From: Pictodentalium vernedei
Lineage: Eukaryota > Mollusca > Scaphopoda > Dentaliida > Dentaliidae
Length of the DNA stretch: 64,000 bases
Direction of reading: 5' to 3'
Assembly (NCBI GenBank): GCA_031216915.1
Contig: CM062295.1
Coordinates: 182,852,927-182,916,926, forward strand
Shown here: one piece after another, positions 1 through 9,886 of the stretch
Numbering within the stretch: position 1 is the stretch's first letter
Layout: every line of letters begins with the position of its first letter
Translations under genes and position numbers: made by a program
Notes under the pieces: generated by a model
What the model was told of the DNA's origin: nothing
Database searches by the model: none
The model's input: the letters and a program-made list of their open reading frames with translations, nothing else

Positions 1-1502
1 GAAATTGGAAAGAAATTTTCTTTGAATTGCACTAAGTTCAAATTTGGGCTACCATAGCGAGCCCAAATATTGACCTATGGATCCAATTTGAACAAACTTG
101 AATCTGACCCCCCCTAGAGATGTTGTATACCAAATGTGAAAGCATTCTGACACGTGAATCTGAAGAAGAAGATTTTTGAAGAAATTCCCTCATATTGTAC
201 TAAGTTAAATTTCATGTTCCCATTGGAGCCCAAATATTAACCTAGGCACTCGAATTGAACAACCTGGAATCTGACCCCCCTAGAGATGTTGTATACCAAA
301 TATAAAAGCATTCCGACTGGTGGATCGGAAGAAGAAGATTTTTAAAGAAATTTTCTCATATTGCACTAAGTAAAAATTTGGGCTACCATAGTGAGCCCAA
401 ATATATACCTAGGGATTTGATTTGAACAAACTTGAATCTGACCCCCATAGAGATGTTGCATACCAAATATCAAAGCATTCTGACTGATGGATCTGAAGAA
501 GAAGATTTTTTTTTAAATTACCCTCCATATTGAACAAAGATAAAATTTGGGCTTCCATAGGAAGCCCAAATATTAACCTAGGGACTTGGTTTGAACAATC
601 TAGAATCTGACCCTCACAACAATGATGTATACCAAATATTAAAAGATTCTGACTGGTGGTTCTGAAGAAGAAGATTTTTAAAGAATATTCCCCATATTAC
701 CCTATGTTAAAACTTCGGGCTCCTGTAGAGAGCCCAAATATGAACCAATGAGCTTTATTTCAACAAACTTTTATCTGACCCCCCTATGAATGCTGTATAC
801 CAAATATCAAAAGATTCTGATGATTGGTTCTGGAGAAAAGATTTTTTAAAATTTTTGCAAATATGCTGACTCAGCATTTTTTCGATGCCCATTACAGAAC
901 ACCCTAACATAACCGATGGCAATTTTTTTTTACCATTCAATTCTACTGGTCGTAAGGATACTTCATACCAAATAAAAGCTCTCTGTTCCGTGGGGTTTGG
1001 GAAATATGGGCGTTTGAAAATATTTCTATTTTTAGCTCCCAGGGTTCCCATGGGGATGCGGGAATTTTTTTTTTTGCATGGGTCAAGTACTTATGACCCA
1101 ATACTACCACAAACCAAATTTGGTTCATACCGGACCATCGGTTCAGAAAATAGAAATTTTGGGCGGGGCCAAAAATCTTACCCCTCCTATTACAAAGCCA
1201 AATATTACTTCACGAACTTCGTTTGAACAAACTTGATTCTACACCTCATATGGAAGCTCCATAGCAAATATCAAGTCATTGTACACACTGGTTCTTGAGA
1301 AGAAGATTTTAAAAATATTTTGGAGCATTTTCCCCCACTCCCTCCCTATGGGGCTGGGCATGCTGAATTGAACAAAAATGAAATGCCCCTTTGGGACCAT
1401 CACTCACACAAACTTTCACTTGAATTGGCCCAGTGGCTTTGGAGGAGAAGACCAAAACATGGTGTTGACGGACGACGGACGACGGACGACAGACGACGGA
1501 CT
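1..1502 (+). mobile_element. Pearl-like family B element, right part (5' end outside window)
   Basis: Positions 1 to about 870 hold five diverged core units of about 168 bases. Each carries a GAAGAAGATTTTT stretch, a CTAAGTT stretch, a gggct...agccc inverted pair and the phrase TTGAACAAACTTGAATCTGA. A non-repeated right arm follows (about 870-1460), containing TGCTGACTCAGCATTTTTTC, which recurs near 11270 and 62085. A GACGGACGACGGACGAC microsatellite lies at 1467-1500. The usual terminal hairpin and GGTGAGCTAAAAA end are missing, so the right end is truncated or decayed. The order core, microsatellite, right end matches the described pearl elements of bivalves. Short open frames here are not genes. 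Confidence 0.75.
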
Positions 1503-2289
1503 CCCGGTTTGATGACCAATCTCTTGCCCTCATGGTAACATCCTATTTTCTCCCACTTTGACACTTTTCAAAACCTTTATTCAATAATTCCTTCACATTT
1601 TCTGTGTTTTCAAACACTAATATCCCAGATACGCCAGATTACAGAAGTTTGTGTGATATGTCATCATCGACATCATGTTCTTCTTTCTATAAATTAATGG
1701 TGGCACTGGTGGTATATTTTTAAACTGAAATCAGCTTCAAAGTTGATCAAAGTATATAGATCTGAATTGCAGGATAGTTGTTAACAACAATAATAAATCA
1801 AAGATTCACCTTTATGTAATCTAAAATTAACATTAATAATTGATAATTCACAAATTACTAATTATGTACAGTCAAAATGTGCAATCAAAAATGCTAACCT
1901 TTGAGTCCATTTTTCCATTTGTGCAAAAATACTGTTTGCAGAGAAAATATGGATTGAAATGAGTTGTTGGAATATGAACTAAATTTGGGAGAAAATTTTG
2001 ATTTATAATTTTATAATTAGGGAGGGAGAGGGAGGTTGGTTAGGGATTTATGTTAGCAATGATGGACAACCAAGGACTTTTTTCAAACCAAAAGCTTTCT
2101 AACAATTTGTTTAAGTTTTAAAGTTGTTTTAAATATGCCAAATGGCCTGATAAGACTCTTTTTTATTAAAAAGACCCTGGTTAGAATTATGTGTTGAATG
2201 AAGAGTGTAATATGTCACAAAAATGTCAATAGGATCACAGATCCAATGTCGAGTTGTGACAGCACAAAAGTGGGTTTAATCATTATCAA
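1503..2289. other. AT-rich non-coding stretch
   Basis: No open frame of note, no splice-bounded exon and no clear repeat. It is probably intron or intergenic DNA next to the PLC gamma gene, whose following exon I looked for here and did not find. Confidence 0.5.
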
Positions 2290-2866
2290 CTTATCGTCCA
2301 GAAACCAATTGTTTACAATTTACTATGTGAAGGGTCACTGTGACCTTGACCTTTGACCTAGTGCTTCCAAAATAAATAGGGCTCTTTCTTGCACCAATGC
2401 CAACCTACCTATGAAGTTTCATGAACGTGGGTGGAACCATTGTCAAATTATCCTCTGGAAACCAATTGTTTATTATTATGTTCAAGGTCACTGTGACCTT
2501 AACCTTTGACCTAGCGAGTCCAAAATAAATAGGGGTCTTCCACTCACCTAGGCCAACCTACCTATGAAGTTTCATGAATGCGGGTCAAACCATTATCAAG
2601 TTATCATCCGGAAACCAATAGTTTCGATTTATGATGTTGAAGGTCACTGTGACCTTGACCTTTCACCTAGGGAGTCCAAATAAATAGGATTCTTCCTCTC
2701 ACTGATGCAAACGTACCTATGAAGTTTCATGAACGTGGGTCGAACCATTATCAAGTTATCATTTGGAAACCAATTGTTTCGATTTACTATGTTCAGGGTC
2801 ACTGTGACCTTGACCTTTGACCTAGTGAGTCCAAAATAAATAGGTTCTTCCTCTCATGAAGGCCAA
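2290..2866 (+). repeat. Tandem array of about 155-base units carrying AGGTCA half-sites
   Basis: Four units share ATGAAGTTTCATGAACGTGG, ATTATCAAGTTATC and AAACCAATTGTTT. Each has a block built from AGGTCA half-sites at 2332-2360, 2484-2514, 2640-2670 and 2795-2825. The best form reads AAGGTCACTGTGACCT followed by TGACCTTTGACCT. Spacing is 152, 156 and 155 bases. The layout resembles the core array of a pearl-like element, but I found no terminal hairpin or microsatellite for it. Confidence 0.85.
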
Positions 2867-3520
2867 CCTAGTTATAGTGCTAATGAGCTCAAAATTCATA
2901 AAAATTGACTTATTTAAGGCCCATAATTCTGTAACAAAGAATCTGACCAGGCCAGTTCTCGAACTCGCTTGAGATATTATTACATAAGACCTGTATAGCA
3001 AATATTAGTAAAATCGGAGAACGTTTGTTCAAGTTATTGCGCTAATGAGTTCAAAGTTCATAAAAAATAAATTGAGGCACATAACTCTGTAACAAAAAAC
3101 TGGGCCGAGCCGGTTTTCGAACTCACATGATATTATTGCAGAGAACCTGTATGTCAAATATTAGTTGAATCGAAGAAGGTTTGTTAAAGTTATTGTGCTA
3201 ACGAGTCCAAAATTTGAAATTATTGACTAATTAAGGGCCATAACTCTGTAACAGAAAATCAAGCCGTACCAGTTTTCGAACTTGTTCGAGATATTATTGC
3301 AAAAGACCTGTATAGCAAATATTAGTCAAATCAAAGAACGTTTGTTCAAGTTATTAAGCTAACAAGCTCAAAATTTGTTAAAATTGACTAATTAAGGGCC
3401 ATAACTCTAACGAAAAATCATACTTGTTCGAGATATTATTGAAAAAGACCTGTATGGCAAATATTAGTCAAAACAGAGGACATCTGTTCAAGAGTTGTTG
3501 TGCTAACAGTGCGAGGATGC
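2867..3520 (+). repeat. Tandem array of about 165-base units (GGGCCATAACTCTGTAAC)
   Basis: Roughly four units share GGCCATAACTCTGTAAC, GTTTTCGAACT, GAGATATTATTGC, CCTGTATAGCAAATATTAGT and GTTCAAGTTATTG. The last unit is partial. The array directly follows the half-site array, so the two may be successive cores of one old element. The open frame at 3424-3654 runs through repeat units and is not a gene. Confidence 0.8.
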
Positions 3521-3640
3521 CCGGATGCACGTCCACCCGCTTGACATACCGACCATCGCCAACCATAGGTCTCAGGCATAGGTCTCAGTTGTTAACACAA
3601 CTCAACCAAAAATACCATAAACAAGATCAATTTAAAGTAA

Positions 3641-3979
3641 GGCCATTAAAATAAAATGGCTGGGTTCTCAGACAATTATCCCCAAAAAGGTGATGAGGGC
3701 TGGAGGCTTTTTATTGTTATTTTTTTTTTATAAATCTCAAAAACATACCTCAAATTAACATAATTCTGTTCTTTTCTTTTAATATATAAAAGCGTCATAC
3801 ATGTCCATGTTTTATAATCAACCGATTTCTTTAGTACTATAGTATACATATACAGGTCATTCATTTGATGACCTCATTCTGAGATTAATTCAATTTCAAA
3901 CCCTGAGCTACTATCAAAAGACTGGGGAAAATAACTGACGTGCGCATTGTCCGAGAACCCAGACATTTTTTTAATGGCC
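3641..3979. mobile_element. PIF/Harbinger-type MITE inside the DIRS-3 end
   Basis: The ends are inverted: GGCCATTAAAA at the left and TTTTTAATGGCC at the right. The similarity runs about 65 bases inward and includes CTGGGTTCTC. The element is flanked by TAA on both sides (3638-3640 and 3980-3982). A 3-base TAA duplication with GG..CC ends is typical of PIF/Harbinger. The uninterrupted sequence survives in the DIRS-3 internal complementary region, where AAAG, one TAA and TTTG are contiguous, so the insertion is proven inside the window. No transposase frame is present. Confidence 0.8.
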
Positions 3980-4192
3980 TAATTTGTATATTTTTAATAC
4001 TTACCAATGGCCCAGACTTAGCTGGAGCAACCTCTATATTATCAAGGGCCAAACACAAATTTTGAACCCCCCAATCCCCAAAATTGGCATACAATACCGA
4101 AAATAAAAAGTCCTATCTCGCCCTCCATACTTTTAGTAGTTGCGCATGCGCAGAACCCAGGACGAGACTGGAATTGGCGCCAACATCATTCT
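3980..4192. repeat. DIRS-3 left inverted terminal repeat (inner part)
   Basis: This is the reverse complement of 8949-9153 with scattered changes. Matching blocks include AATGGCCCAGACTTAGC, CAAGGGCCAAACACAAATTT and the shared ACATCATTCT at the inner limit. The outermost bases lie at 3627-3640, beyond the MITE. A perfect TGCGCATGCGCA palindrome sits at 4141-4152; the matching right-end site is imperfect. Confidence 0.85.
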
Positions 4193-4268
4193 TCCTAGTT
4201 GTGCCTACTGAAGTGATAACTCAGCAGGGAAATGTGAGTGCTCACTCATGGGAGGGCCATCCCCGTCT

Positions 4269-4353
4269 GGGCCATTGGTAAGTATTAAAAATATACAAAT
4301 TACTTTAAATTTATCATATTTTAATACTAAAACCAATGGCCCAAACTTAGCTG
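4269..4353. repeat. DIRS-3 internal complementary region
   Basis: The first half, read in reverse complement, matches the left end from 3980 for about 38 bases without a change. The second half matches the reverse complement of the right end (about 9115-9150) with a few changes. Between them lies ACTTTAAATTTATC, the former circle junction. In DIRS elements this region is thought to template the completion of the circular DNA intermediate. Confidence 0.85.
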
Positions 4354-6240
4354 ATTCGTAAACAGGCGGAGGGCCTAGGACTTAAAGAAGTAGCAGACCA
4401 AAATACAGCTCCTTAGCCTGCAGAGAACTCCCAAAGTGAAAAGGAAATTAAAATTTTAAGGAATTACCTATATGTCTCGTTATACCACAATAGAAAAGGC
4501 ATACCACTAAAATAAGGAGCAACATCCAAGTAATTCCCTGTTACTTAGCATAAATGATTACGCTAAGTGGGTGTAACAAGCCCCCCCCCAATTTTAAGGC
4601 TAGTCCGGAAAAGACTCTTAAAATTAGGAAAGGCGTGTCTGAGAGTGAGAGACTAATGCCCACAAACACATGGCATATATCATGTAACAAGCTGTATATA
4701 ATATCAGAATAATCTACAGACGACAATAGCTTAACTCATAGTTACACACTTATTAAAAGGCCAGAAGAGGTAAAGAGGAAACTATAAGAAAAAGAAACTA
4801 CAAGCTAAATTCCCAAGCTATTCTGCTGTTGCTATTCTCAATAAAGAGTATTACAGCTAAAAAGCTTGTAGTTAGCCAAAGCAAGCAGAATGACACTAAC
4901 CCAGTGCGACTCGTAATGCTTTAGTGTTAATTATATAGAATAGTACAGAAACCATATGGCTCCTTCACGTCTGACCAACTCCATAATGCCACTAAAGTCT
5001 ATGACACTTGAGAAAACAACACAGAGAAGAAAAAAGCGCTCTTTTCCTTTAGCGGTTCTATTCCCAAAAGACAGCAGTCTCAACCTAGCTGATAGAGGTT
5101 AGAAGACTTCATCTCTCTGAAGACAGATATCTCAGTGTAAATTTTTGCGACTTTAGACAGCTCACTATACGGAGACTTACAACGTTAGTCGTTCAAGTTA
5201 AGGGAAAAAAGGACTACACTTGATTCTAATAAGTCGTCAACAAAAGGACTAAAAGCCACAGATGCCTAAGAATACAACACCGAGAAGGAAACAACGTACT
5301 CTTTCCTTTCAACAGCCCTAATTCCAAAGAGACAGCAGTCTCCTATTAGATAGCATAGCTAATAAGTCTTCATCCAGCGAAGACAGATATCTCGGTAAAA
5401 CTGCGACCTTGAAAGCTCACTAAACGGAGACTTACAACATTAGTCTCTCAAGGTAAGAAATAAGGATGGCTCTAACGACCAAAATTCCAAAGAGACAGTA
5501 GTCTTAGGTAGCTAACACAGTTTATTAGTTTTCAACTTCCTGAATACAAATATCTGTTTCACCTGCAGCTTTGGAAAGCTCACTAAATAGAGACTTACAA
5601 TGTTAGCCGCAATGTATAAGAAAAAGACCACTATAAATAATATATAAGCCCACTATGACATTAGCAGCTAATGATATATAGACACAGACCGCTCTTAATT
5701 CACATAAGCCAAACTAAGGCGACAACAATAGGACTAATTTCCTCTGACGCCTAGGAATATTACACAGAGAAGGAAAACATAATTCTTTCCTTCTAATGGC
5801 TTTATTCCAAAAACCTAGCGGTCTCAGCGTAGCTTACACAGCCTAAAAGTCATATACCGGTGAAAACAGATATCTGTGTGTAACCCTGCGGCCTTAGACA
5901 GCTCACTAAACAGAGACTTACGATGTTAGCCACTAATGTATAAGAAAAGACCACTTTAACTATACATAAGGCTACTATGGCATCCACAATAGCACTAAAT
6001 GCCTCTGACACCTAGGAATACAACACCGAGAAGAGAAAGACATACTTATTCCTTCGAATGGCTCTATTGCCAACAAGACAGATGTCTCAGCCTACCTATG
6101 AGCTATCGATCTTCTATTCACAAGGAATAGATCCTTGCCTTTCTTATACTATCGTTAAGCCAAGGGAGGTGTTGTTAATTGGACTGAAAGCCTTCAACAC
6201 CTGAGCCGAAAGATCCGGGAAGATCTTCGTTTTTCCTTCG
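4354..6240. repeat. DIRS-3 interior: degenerate tandem repeat
   Basis: From about 5000 to 6110 diverged units of roughly 200-250 bases recur. Shared phrases are GACAGCAGTCTC, GAAGACAGATATCTC, AGCTCACTAAACGGAGAC and TTACAACATTAGTC. No coding frame spans them in either direction. The part from 4354 to about 5000 is AT-rich with no recognisable content. Confidence 0.65.
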
Positions 6241-7979
6241 CCCGGTACCTTAAGCTGTTTTTTGCCTAGCAAACGCAGACGTTTGTTCAGATGGAACAAG
6301 ATTCGAAGAGTTTATCAATACAAATTCACAGTCTAATGTGCCGTTCCATGAGGGCTGGAGAATCAACCTCTCACCATCTGAATGTTCCATCTGAAACATG
6401 GTCAAACCATCTGAATGTACAGATAACTGGACCAACCCAGCACCATCTGACAGCTCACTACCAGAGACTGTTGATGGCAGAACCTGCGACTACTGGGATG
6501 CTGCAATACGATGCGCAATCTGTGGCAGCAGGTCCATGAATGAGGCAGAGCAACGATTATCCACTTCTTCACCATATGCTGTTCATGGGATGAAGATCTG
6601 TCCCCAGATCTTCAATGCATGTCCCGTATAAAAATGCCTAGAATGACTAGTTACTGGTTAATCCAACTTCAGTGGTGAAGACTGGGAACATCTCCATGGA
6701 ACAGCATAAACATGTGAAGTCGGATAGCTAGTCTGCGGTCTAACCTGCTTCACCGATGAAGCAGAGGAAGAAGCCATAGCTGCAACCGGCCCGGGCTGTA
6801 GTGTGGAAGGAGAGTCCTGAACCGCAAGCAGGCATCCCAACTCACCAAAGTTTCTCGAAGCGAAAACAGTCAGCCCCGACTGTTGATGGAACGGAGAGGG
6901 ATCACCAGCTCGTGGTCTGGCGCCAGACCTCGGTGAGCATTCTGTTTACAAAACTGGTAGGCTTCTACCTCTTAATGTGCTTTTTTATTCAAGTAGAGGA
7001 AGCCGTTACAACATCCGACACTGGCTGAAGTGTGGAAGGAGTATTGTTACGACTCATTAAAGTTTCTCACAACAGACAGTTGACCCTGACTGCTAACAGG
7101 ACGGAGAATGCTCTCCAACTTGCGATCTGGCTCCAGATCTCGCCGAGTATCCCGTTGAGAAACTTGTAGGCTTCTTCTCTTTATTGCCATCATCACTGAG
7201 TGAGCTTTTGTATTATAAGGTGCTCGCTCTACCCACATTATACTACTCGACCGCAACGGACCTACCCGGTGTCTCGGCTCCCTTAAAAGGGCCAACCACT
7301 GCACCAGTTGAGCTAGCTCCATGCAGAAAATTAAGCTACTCTGGCTTTGCCCTTTGCGTGTGCTTCCATGTAAGAAGAAGAAGCCATAACCGCAACCGAC
7401 GCCGGCTGCATTGTGGAAGGAACATCCGACACGTGTTCCGACTCATTATAGTTTCTCGCAATGGACCCAGTCGATACCGACTGCAAACAGGATGGAGAGG
7501 GTTCTCCAACTCACGATCTGACCCCAGATCTCACTGAGTGTCCCATAGAGAAACTTAAAGGCTTCTTCTCCTTATTGCCATCGTCGCTGGGTGAGCTTTT
7601 ATATTATAAGGTGCTCACTCTACCCACATTATACTACTCGACCGCAATGGACCTACCCAGAATTTAGGCTCCCTTAAATGTGCCAACTACTCTGCACTGA
7701 TCGAGCTAGCAGCATGCAGAGAATTAAGCTACTCTGGCTTTAATCCTGTGCATTTATATCATGAGCACCTTGGCAGCTAGCTCTATTTTACTCATCAGAG
7801 CGGGGCTCATCAGAGTGCGACGACAGCAGCACATAACAGACAGGTTCAAAGTACCATCACCATGATCTTGTTCCTCTGAAAAAGAGACTGAAGGACCAGT
7901 AATAGCCAACAGTGAAGGCTCCCATCGGAACTTCAACGCCCACCACACAGGTCAACACCCATTTCCAACGTACGCATCT
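6241..7979. repeat. DIRS-3 interior: duplicated blocks, possible remnant of a Gag region
   Basis: A block of about 390 bases is tandemly duplicated, one copy from about 7064 and the next from about 7450. It contains AGTTTCTC, CTCCAGATCTC, CTTCTTCTC..TTATTGCCATC, ATTATACTACTCGACCGCAA and GAATTAAGCTACTCTGGCTTT. A third partial copy lies near 6850-6990. The Gag coding end of DIRS-1 and DIRS-2 occupies the equivalent half, so this could be eroded Gag, but no Gag motif is legible. On the minus strand each copy has a TAGCTCAACTGG stretch like a tRNA A box, with no convincing B box. Confidence 0.5.
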
Positions 7980-8948
7980 CATAGTACAAGTATTGAAGGA
8001 GTGCCGTGATTATCGGCAAACAACAAGCCTTTATTCTGAGGATTCTTGGACTTACACTAAGTACCAATTATTATAATGGCAATAATAATTATGAAGCCAA
8101 AAATATAAGTCTGCTGCACTCCCAAAAATAAACATCACAAGATTTCATAACATAGACAAAACAAAAGATTTTCGAATAAAATTTAAAAAAATGTTTTTGA
8201 AAAATTTTGAATGAAGTCTAAGTGCCCCAAGGGAGTCTCATGTCCTAAGTGTGAACAACCACTAACCAATTAAAGTTAAACTACCGGAATAAGATATACT
8301 ATGTATCCTAATAGAAAAACAGTAATTGTTTTTAAACTAAACACTGAATTAATACGAATCCAAAACGTTATTGAACAGACGTCAAAAGGAAAAACCGGAA
8401 ACTAACCAACAACAGGCACAACAAAGGCCCAGAGTCAGCAACTGATCACCAACCACCTGATGCAAAGCTAGATCTTCATATGAAGAAAAAACAATGCATC
8501 TGGTACAAGATGCAAGAGTACAAAAACGTCCTGAACCGAAATAGACAGGACGTAAACATAGGGGATAAACAGAAGACCTATTCTGTTTACAAGTTAAACG
8601 CCCAAGAATTTAATAAAACATTCTTCAATAAAAAAGCCAAAAGAGCATGGTAGTATAACAGGAGGATTCAGGAGAGGGAAGGGAAGTAATAGTAATAAAA
8701 CAACAGTGGAGTCATATTATAATGACAACGTTCAGAATCATATCATGAAATTGGGTAACATGAATAATTTACATAAAAATTATAAAGTTACAGTCCTGAA
8801 CATCCGAAACCACCGTTATTCACTTCCAGCATCCTATTACACTGTTGATTCAATGAAAACCATCAGTGATTAGTGTCTGGCATCTTCAAAAAAGAGAATT
8901 TAAAGCACAGATGTCAGTTCAGTTGTTACTGACTTTGGGCCAAACAGC
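7980..8948. other. DIRS-3 interior next to the right terminal repeat, no gene
   Basis: AT-rich sequence with no open frame of note and no repeat that I can see. It occupies the position where DIRS-1 and DIRS-2 have their non-coding leader upstream of Gag. Confidence 0.5.
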
Positions 8949-9153
8949 AGAATGATGTTTGCACCAATTACGGTCTCTTCCTGGGTACTGTGTATGCGCA
9001 AGTACTAAAAGTATAGAGGCCAGATAAGACTTTTAATTTTTGGTATTGTATGCAAATTTTGGGGATTAGGGGGTTCAAAATTTGTGTTTGGCCCTTGATA
9101 ATATTGAGGTTGCACCTGCTAAGTCTGGGCCATTAGTTTTAGTATTAAAATAT
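8949..9153. repeat. DIRS-3 right inverted terminal repeat
   Basis: This is the reverse complement of the left repeat: it contains AAATTTGTGTTTGGCCCTTG and GTCTGGGCCATTAGTTTTAG. Similarity to the left end and to the internal complementary region stops just after GTATTAAAATAT, which sets the outer limit near 9153. Confidence 0.85.
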
Positions 9154-9533
9154 TCATTTTCTGTGAATCAATGCGAGAAATATTTCTCAATCAAGATTTA
9201 ATTTGACAAATCTTTAATGACATCACAATACTATTAAACAGGTATGTAAACTAAATACTTAGGAATAAAGACTTTTAGGATTGTGCCACATAGTTCCCCC
9301 AATTAGGTTAATATCTTGATGTTTTCAAGGTGAAATAAATACTTATTGGTTGGAATATCTATAATGGTAGTATGAAAGATATATGTACCTTTTGTAGGGA
9401 AAGGAACATTATATGAAATTAATGGTAGTCTGTGCACAAACTCCATGAAAAATTGGTAAACAAATAGACAATAACAGTGTAGGATTCTTTACAAAATTAG
9501 ACTAGTGGCCTGAGAGCTTGACCAAATATCTGT

Positions 9534-9776
9534 AAGCCTGGAAATAAGCAGACTGTCATCTGCAGAATGAGGTAAGGTCCCCAGAGGGGGTGAATTTGGT
9601 GATGCTACCCGGCAGGGTAGCATCACCAAATCTACCCTCTGTGAACCCCAATCTGCATCAAGGTTTCAGGCAGAGGTACCCAGAAGATAAACTTGACCCC
9701 TGCATGGGATAGCATCAGTAAATTCACCCTCTGCAGACCTCATTTTGCAAATGACACATTGCTTATTTCCAGGCTT
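9534..9776. mobile_element. MITE with about 75-base inverted ends
   Basis: The left end AAGCCTGGAAATAAGCA (from 9534) is answered by TGCTTATTTCCAGGCTT (ending 9776). The inverted similarity continues inward through the ATGAGGT and GGGTGAATTT blocks. A nested hairpin in the left half pairs GGTGATGCTACCC with GGGTAGCATCACC at about 9599-9628. No transposase frame and no certain target duplication are visible, so the superfamily is not assigned. Confidence 0.65.
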
Positions 9777-9886
9777 GAAAATCTGGTTCATACAGTTTCT
9801 TGAAATAATTTGGAAATTTAAGGACTTTCCAAGGCTAATATGATTGATTTTCAATTGATCTCAATGCCAAAAATGAATTCAATTCA

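Larger units (their letters stand above)
3627..9153 (-). mobile_element. DIRS-3: non-autonomous DIRS-type element with no recognisable enzyme genes
   Basis: The two ends are inverted copies of each other (3627-4192 and 8949-9153). Just inside the left repeat lies a fused copy of both outer ends (4269-4353), which is the internal complementary region that defines DIRS elements. The same order, inner flank then complementary region beside the left repeat, is seen in DIRS-1 and DIRS-2, so this element also points to the minus strand. Unlike them, no Gag, reverse transcriptase, RNase H or tyrosine recombinase frame is recognisable. The interior is tandem repeats (about 5000-6110 and 7040-7720) and AT-rich filler (7980-8940). 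Mobilisation by proteins of a coding relative is inferred. Confidence 0.75.

Noticed and set aside
885..1226. Overlapping open frames of 60-113 codons in the family B right arm
   Set aside because: They recur as fragments in other copies with stops in different places, and both strands are open at once, so they are chance frames.
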